Positions 48,054-59,900 of a stretch of DNA of 64,000 nt are shown piece by piece. Below the pieces are notes generated by a model. The model was not told the DNA's origin and ran no database searches. It saw nothing but the letters and a program-made list of their open reading frames with translations. This stretch comes from Paramecium pentaurelia (Eukaryota > Ciliophora > Oligohymenophorea > Peniculida > Parameciidae): the NCBI GenBank assembly GCA_905183005.1, contig CAJJDO010000164.1, forward strand, positions 163,242 through 227,241. Reading direction: 5' to 3'. A program made the position numbers and the translations under genes. Position 1 is the first letter of the stretch; the number at the start of each line of letters is the position of its first letter.

Positions 48054-49224
48054 TCAATATTATTTCAAAAATTATAACTTAAATTAATAAATTTATTGTG
48101 CTATTCTGTTTTGCTAATAGCCAAAAAATTATTTATAACTTTATGTTAAGAAATGGAAAATTTTATGTTTAACTTTAGTTGTAATTATTTACTTTGTAAA
48201 TAAGATTCTGAATGAGATTTTAATAATATTGAATATTTATTATTCATTCCTTGTATTTTCTATTTTAATTTCTTTATCTTAATAGTCCCATGTAACTTAA
48301 TATTACTCATCATTCGTCATGGCACCATATAGATAATTATCAAAATTTTGAATATATTAGACTGGAATAAATTCTAGATAATCAATAATTTTAATAATAT
48401 TAATAGTTCTTCCATTTTTATGTAACAATATTTATTTTTCTTTATTAAATTATTAAGGAAAGAAATCACATCTATTATCATCTGACTTTATCTTTATTGA
48501 TTTGGATTTAATAAATTGGTGTGTTAACTTATCTAATTCATATATATGCAAAATTTCTTCTTCTTGAGGAATCATTTAGACTTATAATCTTTACTTCTTT
48601 TTGATGACCCATCAATGTTTTTTGAAGTTTCCATAGATTATTCTATTTAATCCAAAATCTAATTGTGAGATCATCTCTACCCGAGATAATTAAATCTTCT
48701 TTGATATTCATTATTAATCCTCCTTTTATATAATCTGTATGTCTATTTAATATTTAATCACAATACCAATGTCTTTTATCATCCCCTGACCAAATTATGA
48801 TTAAATTGTGATTGCATCCAGACACAAATTGTAGAGCCTTTTTCATAAAATAGAGACATCTCACATATTCCTTATGTTCAGTTAATTATTATGTTTCTTT
48901 TAAACTTCCATCTTTGAACTCAAATAATTTTATCATACGATTTTATCTAACAACCAATACTGAAGAATCCAAAGAAAAAGCGAAAGAAAAACATCTATCT
49001 TATTTGATGTAATTATATAATTCGAATTAAGGTTTGTCATTCGAAAGTTCAGTTAATTGATTTAAAGATTAGTAAGAATTTTGAATGACCATACTATTCT
49101 TATTAGAATTAAAATTGCTTTTGATAACTTAAAGATTCAAGTTCTCTAAGAATGATTTTAATTAAATTAATAATTGTTAAATTTTGTTTTCTTTTGCTCT
49201 TGATTCTAATTCAATTTAATCCAT
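48054..49224 (-). CDS. WD40-repeat protein
   Basis: Two exons encode 383 aa; the intron near 48580 is only 19 nt, but removing it both restores the conserved frame and makes the length divisible by three. WD-like units: CFSFAFSLDSSVLVVRQ with LFEFKDGSL, LTEHKEYVRCLYFM with SGCNHNLIIIW, DLIISGRDDLTIRFW, TLMGHQKEVKII, then a degenerate unit YGAMTNDEQYQVTWDYQDKE. The N-terminal 60 residues are a Gln/Asn/Leu-rich helix. The last 50 codons are AT-driven and may be read-through to the first TGA. A scaffold role is inferred; the family is a large WD40 group in ciliates that I cannot subdivide. Confidence 0.68.
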
Positions 49225-49689
49225 AGACTAATTCAGATATTTAACAACAATAATATTATAAACTATAAGTAATCAGTCATAATTTAGCAAATTGTTTACA
49301 AATAATAATTCAATCAATAGTTGTTTTTTTTAGAATTCTTTTAACAGAAAAAATTATTTAATCTAAAACACTAACACTAACCAATAAAATAGTGTTAGTT
49401 TTCATTTAAATGTATATTGAATTAACAGAAAGACATAAATAAAAATCATATATTAAACAGTTATATATTTTATGGATTATAAATAAAAAATATTTAATGA
49501 AAATTAATCAATCTAATAAGAAAAATCCCATAATTTTATCTCTCAATATTTCTTCCTAATGATATATAAAATTCTAAAGATTTTTTGAACTCTCTTATGA
49601 TTAATTATACGAATAATTTGTAATTATTAAATGTTTATTGACTAATTTAATCACTGTAAATCATAGATATCTAAATGATGTTTCATTAG
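49225..49689. other. Intergenic, nothing recognised
   Basis: AT-rich DNA between the WD40 gene start and the membrane-protein remnant. An imperfect inverted repeat lies around 49366-49401 (the pattern AACACTAAC...GTGTTAGTT), which could form a hairpin of 9-10 bp. Confidence 0.4.
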
Positions 49690-50795
49690 GATATCCCCAG
49701 CAGGAAATAAAAAGGATTTAAGCAACTATCTCAATTATCCTTCTTTTAGTTTTGATGTAGAAGGACCTAAAAATAATAATATTGGTATAATCTGCTACAT
49801 TAATCTATTATCAAGCTTCACCAACTGAATACTGATGAAATCCCTTTATTTTAAGTCATCTAATAATACCCCTCTCTCATTTTTTAGTTTTTAAATATTT
49901 ATAGTGCAAAATTAGAATTGCTATTTGATTTTAGGCAGAAAATATTGCGTCAACTTAATATTCATAATTATTGATGATTAATATTTATTAACCAATCATA
50001 AAATAATTGCTTGAATTTATAGAGCAACTATAAATGCAGATTAAAACATAAAAAAGTGGATACGAGAATATATAAATTTAATCAAATTACTGTTACTTTA
50101 ACAGACAATTAATATGAATTAGAATTAAAAAATCAAAATATGAAGGTTAATATTGCTTAAATTGATGGTTATTTTTTTATATTTCACTTTTTCTACTTAA
50201 TTATCTCTATTCTATAATCAACATTTTATTCCATAATATTGATTCTATATTCATTATCAAATTAACTTATATTAATTTTTTATTTTAAGTATTCTTTTGA
50301 TTTATAGTATATTTATCTACCTCAACTTAAATAATTGATTTGGTAATTGTAATAACTTTATTCAGTTTTTAATGCTTTATTAGACTTGATAAAATTACAA
50401 GTATTCATAGGTTTGGCATATTTAAGAATATTTCATTTATATTATGGAATTTCTTATTGATTAATCTCTATAATTATGAATTTTTCTTATTTCAAACAAC
50501 TGATCAAATTCAACCATCAAATTTTGGATAAATGAGAGAATTGTTTAGTATTATAAAGTCTTAACTATTTGGAAGATAATCTGAAACTAAAAATTCAAAT
50601 GTTAAATTCTGTACTTTCATTAGCTTAACAAGTATTGGATTAGGTAAATGCTAAAACAACTCACCTATTATTAGTAACTTTATATATTTTGTAATATATA
50701 AAAAGTATTTTTTCTTCAAACATTAAAACCTTCAATCTTCAACTATTTTTGGTAAATCAAAATGTGATAATATTCACTTAATCCATTTCAAATGA
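49690..50795 (+). pseudogene. 3' remnant of a large multi-membrane protein gene
   Basis: Protein-like frames run in series but do not join into an intact gene. Pieces include GNKKDLSNYLNYPSFSFDVE, then (after a possible 31-nt intron) LHQLNTDEIPLFQVI, then a long frame ending at TGA 50793-50795. The last part has clear membrane helices (FFIFHFFYLIISIL, FYSIILILYSL, ISFILWNFLLINLY, ISNFIYFVIYKKYFFF) separated by YSFDLQYIYLPQLKQLIWQL. One 26-nt intron near 50400 joins two of the pieces. Such multi-span tails occur in very large ciliate surface proteins, but the expected upstream kilobases are absent, so this looks like a truncated copy. Confidence 0.5.
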
Positions 50796-51017
50796 TCTTT
50801 GTTTACAAATGATTAAGATAGTTCTTTTCAAAAAGCAGCCATTATCAAAAAATACAGAACATCTAATATAAAACAAACAAAGTAAATGTAGTATCAGAAA
50901 TGAGAAGAAAATAACATTTTTAAAATTGTTTTTGGCTTTTTGAATTTTTGAGGGATAAGTCAGAAGAGTATCATGTATAACTTCAAGATATGTGGAATCA
51001 TCTTCATATAAAAACAA
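50757..51017 (-). CDS. Weak candidate: short minus-strand frame with protein-like start
   Basis: An 86-aa frame, MFLYEDDSTYLEVIHDTLL then YPSKIQKAKNNFKN, whose first 35 residues look like real protein and extend upstream without an ATG (QYSAKLFLYEDD). The rest is a hydrophobic stretch. Its end overlaps the opposite-strand remnant by about 40 nt. It may be a fragment of a lost gene. Confidence 0.25.
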
Positions 51018-51111
51018 TTTTGCGGAATATTGTCATCAAATAATTAGCTAACAAAGGATTACACACTATATAAAGGGGGATTAGAATCCTTCTAAGTTAA
51101 ATATTAAAATT

Positions 51112-53315
51112 ATGAAATATCTTCCATTAGTGATCGTATTGTTATGCTTGACTGCATACTCAAGAGTAGAATCTGTACAAGAGTTATTGGAATAAACAAA
51201 GGATTAATATCATTTAGAATAAGATATTGATACTCTTAAATCAATGTTTGAAGCTGAATTGAACACAAAGAAGGAGAAGGAGACTTCCAATTAGCCCTTA
51301 GCTTTTGCCAAAGGTATTCAATTATATTATTAAGATGATTCCATATCATAGTCTATATTGTTGGCCAAAGTAAAGAAATCTCAATATAACTCAACCAATG
51401 GTACTTATCCAAATTCAACATACAACTACACATATCAATCATCATCTACCTAATATCCAGTCTATAACAACTCTAGTAATTCATCAAATAACACAAATAA
51501 TACAAATGGATCTTATTCTTATAGTAACTAAACCTACAACTATACTTATCCATCGACTTCTAATAGTTCTAGCAATTCTTCTACCTACTATAATACAACA
51601 AATTAAACTTCCAGTATAAATTACACCAATGGTTCATCAAATTATAACAATACAAGAAATAATAGATATATTCCATCAAGACTACAATTGAGGGTTAGAA
51701 ACTATCCAAATTTAAGATAAGGATAAATCAAAAATAACACCTAAAATGTCACATTTTACAACTCGTCAAGTGGAACTTATGAATATGTGGTTATTTATAA
51801 TAACACTGAAGTTTATGAAAACTAAACTGACACTTTCTACTATTATTATCAGAATACTACCTTAATTACTTTAGAGAGACAGTTTGATGATTATGGCAAT
51901 GTGATTTACAGAAACTTCAACCTTAATTATTCTTTAATTGTAGCCTCAAACACTTCCTACTCAAGTTTTAATAACTAATAACTTGCATTTGGAACACTTG
52001 TACTTACAAATCAAACATTTTCAGGATAATACAATAGGTAAGGAAACAGCAATGGATATATATATTCAAATGATAGCAATAATCAATAATCTTATAATTA
52101 AAATAATCAATTTAATGGCTAAGCTTAATACTCTGATTAAATTGGAAATTATTCATTCAGTAGTTCCGATTATGGAGGTTCCTCTAATTATTAATAAAAT
52201 GGATCCCAAACTTATTAAGATTAATTTAATTTTAATGATTATAATTATGGTTATGCTGCTGTAGACATAAATTAAAATACTTCTAACAGATACTAAAGTA
52301 GTTCATAAAGCAACAATGGATACTCTTAAACTGGAAATTAAATTTAAGGAAATAACACATCTGCTTTTCAGAATCAAAATTAATAAACTTATGACTATAG
52401 ATCCCAAAGTAGTTCTTAATATAGAACTAATGAAACTTTTTCAAATACTCAATCTACCTATGCATCATCATAATCAGCCTAATCAAATAGCACTATCATC
52501 AACCATGACGGATATTCAGCAGGAAACACTAATCAACGCAATTCATAATTGGAAACCTCATATTCGAACTCATCTTCAAATAATTACAATTCAAACTCAG
52601 GTTCTTTGAATTATAACTATACTTTAACAGATACTAATGGAAATTACATAGAAAATTCAACTAACTCTTCTGGAGGTTCAAACACATCCTTTGTAAATTT
52701 ATCAGGAAACGAATAAAGAAATGTATATGATTATGATAACTAAACATTTTCATATAGTTATGGATCAAATCAAGGAACCATCAATAATACTAATTCTTAA
52801 TTCACAAGCGGACCAAATACTACTGTGACCATCATTGATTCATAGGTTACAACAGCTAATTCATAAAATTACCAAAATAATGAGGACCCTGTTGATATTA
52901 GTGGTCAAAGCTAGACAACCCACTCTTAATCAACAATAGAATAATCAAGGCAATAATTTAATCAATTAAGAGGATCAAAGAAATAAGTATCGGGATCATG
53001 GAAATAGGTTGAAGCCGAAGAACTTTAATAATCCAATTCAATAATAATTGAACAAGCTATTAATGAAATTAATACTAAATTCTTTCCTTTACAATTTGGA
53101 TATCAGTTCGACTCAATTATTAGTGTATAAGAATAAATTGTTTCAGGAATCAATTACAAGATTTATTTAAGTTATTTAAATCCTGAATTAGAATAATAGA
53201 TATATGAAGTAATCATTTATTCGATGTAATTTTACTTATTTTTAATTTTAGTCCCTGGTAAAACAAATCAAATCAAGTTATAAAATCAATTAGATTCGAT
53301 TAGTTTGAGAATTGA
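51112..53315 (+). CDS. Secreted Asn/Ser/Gln-rich protein with C-terminal cystatin domain
   Basis: Three exons (introns 51314-51334 and a 26-nt one near 53228) encode 718 aa. It starts with a signal peptide (MKYLPLVIVLLCLTAYS) and a short helical part (VQELLEQTKDQYHLEQDIDT). About 500 residues follow that are dominated by Asn, Ser, Gln, Thr and Tyr with dozens of N-x-S/T sites (for example NNSSNSSNNTNNTNGS). The last 90 residues read as a cystatin: helix ELQQSNSIIIEQAINEINTK, then QEQIVSGINYKIYLSYLN containing the Q-x-V-x-G first loop, and after the intron IPWQNK, the Pro-Trp second loop. Both inhibitory loops are intact. Cystatins block papain-like cysteine proteases. The linker is probably heavily glycosylated. 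TATATAAAGG at 51067 lies 36 nt before the ATG. Confidence 0.85.
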
Positions 53316-53940
53316 GATAAATGACTATATCAATAAAAATAACAAATAATTTTCAACTTAATAATTTTATATTCATTAAATCTATCTATAAATTATAATA
53401 ACATTATGCAAAATTTATGAATTAATTTTTATTAATAATTAATAAGGAATTATTTTTAAATCAGCATTTACTCTATATATATTCGTAATCTAAAAAAGTT
53501 AATATTCTCTAAATTATTTATTTGTTTTTCTTTATAAAAAAGATAATAAATAATTTATAAAGCGCAAATGCTTACTTAATTCATTCGAACATCATCTATT
53601 AAAGACCTTTTCTAATCTTAAACTAGTAATTTCTAAAATAATATCAAATTAATTTAATAATATTGAGTAATACCTAAAAAAAATAGTTGTTAAAGCCGAA
53701 GTTAATAAAGCTCCAAAAAATTTTTTAGCTTTGATAAAATAAATTGAATATATTCATCCTGATTAAACCAAAAAAATCTTACCCTTTAAATTAATTTAGA
53801 ACATATCATTTTGAAATTAATAAAGATATAAAATCAAAAAAAAGAAGGATCTAATTAAAATTAATATTCTAATAAGCCATCTTTCCAGAAATAGTTAATG
53901 AAAAAAATAATACAAAAGAAGATGGTTATATTTATTTTTA
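53316..53940 (+). other. Possible broken 5' exons of the TPR gene
   Basis: A plus-strand frame is open from the end of the cystatin gene to TGA 53812. Its second half looks coding (HHLLKTFSNLKLVISKII, NNIEQYLKKIVVKAEVNKAP, ALIKQIEYIHPDQTKKILPF). A second frame, FPEIVNEKNNTKEDGYIY, follows to about 53940. The two frames and the TPR frame are offset and I found no GT-AG intron joining them. They may be N-terminal exons of the TPR gene with frameshifts, or a decayed neighbour. Confidence 0.4.
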
Positions 53941-56900
53941 ATGAGATTAGATATAAATATATTAATTAAAAAATATCGGACAATATTCTTGGATAAAAAT
54001 GATGTAATTAAGTGCTAATGACTTAAACTAAAAAATAGGTGTAGGTGACTATAAAAAACATTAATTACTTAAGGCTTACATTTCTAATATTCTTCAATTA
54101 ATAAGACTCAACAATTACTAAAGACTCATTCAAAAATAAAATACTCAAAGGATTAATTAAAGTAAGAAATTTATTCGAATACAAGGTGAAAATAAAATAT
54201 ACAAAGTCATCCACAACAAGTTTTAAAAAATTAAAAGACTAAATGAAAAAAAATAATGTAAGTTCAATAATTCTCAATAATAAGTGAGAAAATTAAGTTA
54301 GGAAATTTAAGTTGAAAAGAAGGATTCAGAAATGTTAAATCACGTTGATGTCCCATAATATTAGTTAAGCAGAGGTATATTTCTGATTTGTAATGTTCAG
54401 GATTATCTTTATTTAATAACAATATGTTTGAAAAAGTTTTGGAATTTTATAATTCAGCTATTCAGATAAACCCTGAAAAAGCTGAATATTATAATGGCAA
54501 AGGTAAAATAGAAATTGAATGTTTACATAGCAATAACTTTAAAACAAATGAATCGATATGAAGAAGCATTGGAAAATTACAATTTAGCTATTCAGAAAAA
54601 TCCTGAAAATGCTGAATATTATAATGGCAAAGGTAAAATAGAAATTGAATGTTTACATAGCAATAACTTTAAAACAAATGAATCGATATGAAGAAGCATT
54701 GGAAAATTACAATTTAGCTATTCAGAAAAATCCTGAAAATGCTGAATATTATAATGGCAAAGGTAAAATAGAAATTGAATGTTTACATAGCAATAACTTT
54801 AAAACAAATGAATCGATATGAAGAAGCATTGGAAAATTACAATTTAGCTATTCAGAAAAATCCTGAAAATGCTGAATATTATAATGGCAAAGGTAAAATA
54901 GAAATTGAATGTTTACATAGCAATAACTTTAAAACAAATGAATCGATATGAAGAAGCATTGGAAAATTACAATTTAGCTATTCAGAAAAATCCTGAAAAT
55001 GCTGAATATTATAATGGCAAAGGTAAAATAGAAATTGAATGTTTACATAGCAATAACTTTAAAACAAATGAATCGATATGAAGAAGCATTGGAAAATTAC
55101 AATTTAGCTATTCAGAAAAATCCTGAAAATGCTGAATATTATAATGGCAAAGGTAAAATAGAAATTGAATGTTTACATAGCAATAACTTTAAAACAAATG
55201 AATCGATATGAAGAAGCATTGGAAAATTACAATTTAGCTATTCAGAAAAATCCTGAAAATGCTGAAAATTATAATGGCAAAGGTAAAATAGAAATTGAAT
55301 GTTTACATAGCTATAACTTTAAAACAAATGAATCGATATGAAGAGGCATTGGAAAATTACAATCTAGCAATTCAGAAAAACCCTGAAAATGCTGAATATT
55401 ATAATGGCAAAGGTAAAATAGAAATTGAATGTTTACATAGCTATAACTTTAAAACAAATGAATCGATATGAAGAGGCATTGGAAAATTACAATCTAGCAA
55501 TTCAGAAAAACCCTGAAAATGCTGAATATTATAATGGCAAAGGTAAAATAGAAATTGAACGTTTACATAGCAATAACTTTAAGACAAATGAAGAGATATG
55601 AAGAAGCATTGATATCTTATAATTCAGCTATACAATTAAACTCTCAAAGTTCAACTTATTAGTATCATAAAGGTAATACAATAATTGCAAACTAATAGCT
55701 GATATTTTAGAGAAACTGAATAGATTTGAAGAATCATTGGAATATTATAATTCAGCTATTCAGAAAAACCCTGAAAATGCTGAATATTATAATGGCAAAG
55801 GTAAAATAGAAATTGAATGTTTACATAGCTATAACTTTAAAACAAATGAATCGATATGAAGAGGCATTGTAAAATTACAATCTAGCAATTCAGAAAAATC
55901 CTGAAAATGCTGAATATTATAATGGCAAAGGTAAAATAGAAATTGAATGTTTATATAGCAATAACTTTAAGACAAATGAAGAGATATGAAGAAGCATTGA
56001 TATCTTATAATTCAGCTATACAATTAAACTCTGAAAATCCAACGTATTAGTATCATAAAGGTAATACAATAATTGCAAACTAATAGCTGATATTTTAGAG
56101 AAACTGAATAGATTTGAAGAATCATTGGAATATTATAATTCAGTTCTTCAGAAAAACCCTGAAAATGCTGATTATTATAATGGCAAAGGTAAATAGAAAT
56201 TGAATGTTTACATAGCTATAACTTTAAAACAAATGAATCGATATGAAGAGGCATTGAAAAATTACAATCTAGCAATTCAGAAAAACCCTGAAAATGCTGA
56301 ATATTATAATGGCAAAGGTAAAATAGAAATTGAATGTTTACATAGCAATAACTTTAAGACAAATGAAGAGATATGAAGAAGCATTGATATCTTATAATTC
56401 AGCTATACAATTAAACCCTCAAAGTTCAACTTATTAGTATCATAAAGGTAATACAATAATTGCAAAATTATAGCTGATATTTTAGAGAAACTGAATAGAT
56501 TTGAAGAATCATTGGAATATTATAATTCAGCTATTCAGAAAAACCCTGAAAATGCTGAATATTATAATGGCAAAGGTAAAATAGAAATTGAATGTTTATA
56601 TAGCAATAACTTTAAATCAAATGAATCGATATGAAGAGGCATTGGAAAATTACAATCTAGCAATTTAGAAAAATCCTGAAAATGCTGAATATTATAATGG
56701 CAAAGGTAAAATAGAAATTGAATGTTAATCAAGCAATAACTTTAAAACAATAAAAGAGATATTCAGAAACATTGTCTATTTATGATTCAGCTATTTAGAA
56801 AAACCCAGAAGAAGCAAAATTTTATTTTTAAAAAGGTATATATATATATACATAAATTTATTTTAGCTAATACATTAAATTCAATGAATAGATATGAAGA

Positions 56901-59900
56901 AGCATTACTATATTATGATCTAGCTATTTAAAGAAACTCAAAAGATTCTCAATATTATATATGCAAAGGTCTATATAAAACTCTATACTAATAGCAAATA
57001 ATTTATATGATATGAATAGATATCATAAAGCTTAGGAATAATATGAATTAGCAATCAAGATTAACCCAGAAGATGCAAATATTTATTTATGCAAAGGCAA
57101 TATACATCAATTTTTAAATTAATAGCAAATAACTTATATAATATGAATAGATATGAAGAAGCATTGGAATAATATGACTTAGCCATTTAGAAAAACTCTG
57201 AAGATGCAGATTATTATAAATGCAAAGGTTGAAATTATTTTCTAAACTTGATAGCGAATAATTTACATAAAATGTTTCGATTTAAAGAAGCATTGGAATC
57301 TTACGATTTAGCTATTTAGAAAAATCCAGATGATGCAGAATTTTATTATGAAAAAGGTATGGCTTTTTATTTAGCTATAATATTAGCAAATACTTTAGAT
57401 GAAATGAATAGATTAGAAGAAGCATTGGATAATTATGATTTAGCCATTTAGAAAAACCCAGAATAAGCAGATTATTTCAAATGTAAAGGTACCAATAGTA
57501 ATCCACAATTGTTATAGCTATCACGTTAGATAAAATGAATAGATTTTAAGAAGCATTAGATTATTATGATTTAGCTATTTATAAAAATCCAGATGACGCA
57601 GACTATTTCAAATGCAAAGGTAATAATATTTATCTACAATTTTTATAGCTATCGCTTTAGATAGTTTGAATAGATATTAAGAAGCATTGTTCTTTTATGA
57701 TTAAGCTATTTAGAAAAACCCAGAAGAAGCGGAATTTTATTTTGAAAAAGGTATATATATATATACATAAATTTATTTTAGCTAATACATTAAATTCAAT
57801 GAATAGATATGAAGAAGCATTACTATATTATGATCTAGCTATTTAAAGAAACTCAAAAGATTCTCAATATTATATATGCAAAGGTCTATATAAAACTCTA
57901 TACTAATAGCAAATAATTTATATGATATGAATAGATATCATAAAGCTTAGGAATAATATGAATTAGCAATCAAGATTAACCCAGAAGATGCAAATATTTA
58001 TTTATGCAAAGGCAATATACATCAATTTTTAAATTAATAGCAAATAACTTATATAATATGAATAGATATGAAGAAGCATTGGAATAATATGACTTAGCCA
58101 TTTAGAAAAACTCTGAAGATGCAGATTATTATAAATGCAAAGGTTGAAATTATTTTCTAAACTTGATAGCGAATAATTTACATAAAATGTTTCGATTTAA
58201 AGAAGCATTGGAATCTTACGATTTAGCTATTTAGAAAAATCCAGATGATGCAGAATTTTATTATGAAAAAGGTATGGCTTTTTATTTAGCTATAATATTA
58301 GCAAATACTTTAGATGAAATGAATAGATTAGAAGAAGCATTGGATAATTATGATTTAGCCATTTAGAAAAACCCAGAATAAGCAGATTATTTCAAATGTA
58401 AAGGTACCAATAGTAATCCATAATTGTTATAGCTATCATTTTAGATAAAATGAAGAGATTTTAAGAAGCATTAGACTATTATGATTTAGCGATTAAGAAA
58501 GATCCAGATGATGCAGAATTTTATTATGAAAAAGGTATGGCTTTGTATTTAGCTATAATATTAGCAAATACTTTAGATGAAATGAATAGATTAGAAGAAG
58601 CATTGGATAATTATGATTTAGCCATTTAGAAAAACCCAGAATAAGCAGATTATTTCAAATGTAAAGGTACCAATAGTAATCCACAATTGTTATAGCTATC
58701 ACGTTAGATAAAATGAATAGATTTTAAGAAGCATTAGATTATTATGATTTAGCTATTTATAAAAATCCAGATGACGCAGACTATTTCAAATGCAAAGGTA
58801 ATAATATTTATCTACAATTTTTATAGCTATCGCTTTAGATAGTTTGAATAGATATTAAGAAGCATTGTTCTTTTATGATTAAGCTATTTAGAAAAACCCA
58901 GAAGAAGCGGAATTTTATTTTGAAAAAGGTATATATATATATACATAAATTTATTTTAGCTAATACATTAAATTCAATGAATAGATATGAAGAAGCATTA
59001 CTATATTATGATCTAGCTATTTAAAGAAACTCAAAAGATTCTCAATATTATATATGCAAAGGTCTATATAAAACTCTATACTAATAGCAAATAATTTATA
59101 TGATATGAATAGATATCATAAAGCTTAGGAATAATATGAATTAGCAATCAAGATTAACCCAGAAGATGCAAATATTTATTTATGCAAAGGCAATATACAT
59201 CAATTTTTAAATTAATAGCAAATAACTTATATAATATGAATAGATATGAAGAAGCATTGGAATAATATGACTTAGCCATTTAGAAAAACTCTGAAGATGC
59301 AGATTATTATAAATGCAAAGGTTGAAATTATTTTCTAAACTTGATAGCGAATAATTTACATAAAATGTTTCGATTTAAAGAAGCATTGGAATCTTACGAT
59401 TTAGCTATTTAGAAAAATCCAGATGATGCAGAATTTTATTATGAAAAAGGTATGGCTTTTTATTTAGCTATAATATTAGCAAATACTTTAGATGAAATGA
59501 ATAGATTAGAAGAAGCATTGGATAATTATGATTTAGCCATTTAGAAAAACCCAGAATAAGCAGATTATTTCAAATGTAAAGGTACCAATAGTAATCCATA
59601 ATTGCTATAGCTATCACTTTAGATAAAATGAAGAGATTTTAAGAAGCATTAGACTATTATGATTTAGCGATTAAGAAAGATCCAGATGATGCAGAATTTT
59701 ATTATGAAAAAGGTATGGCTTTGTATTTAGCTATAATATTAGCAAATACTTTAGATGAAATGAATAGATTAGAAGAAGCATTGGATAATTATGATTTAGC
59801 CATTTAGAAAAACCCAGAATAAGCAGATTATTTCAAATGTAAAGGTACCAATAGTAATCCACAATTGTTATAGCTATCACGTTAGATAAAATGAATAGAT

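Noticed and set aside
51398..52609. Three plus-strand frames of 73-97 aa in the cystatin gene region
   Set aside because: They are out-of-frame readings of the Asn/Ser/Gln-rich linker; the cystatin frame is continuous when TAA/TAG are Gln.
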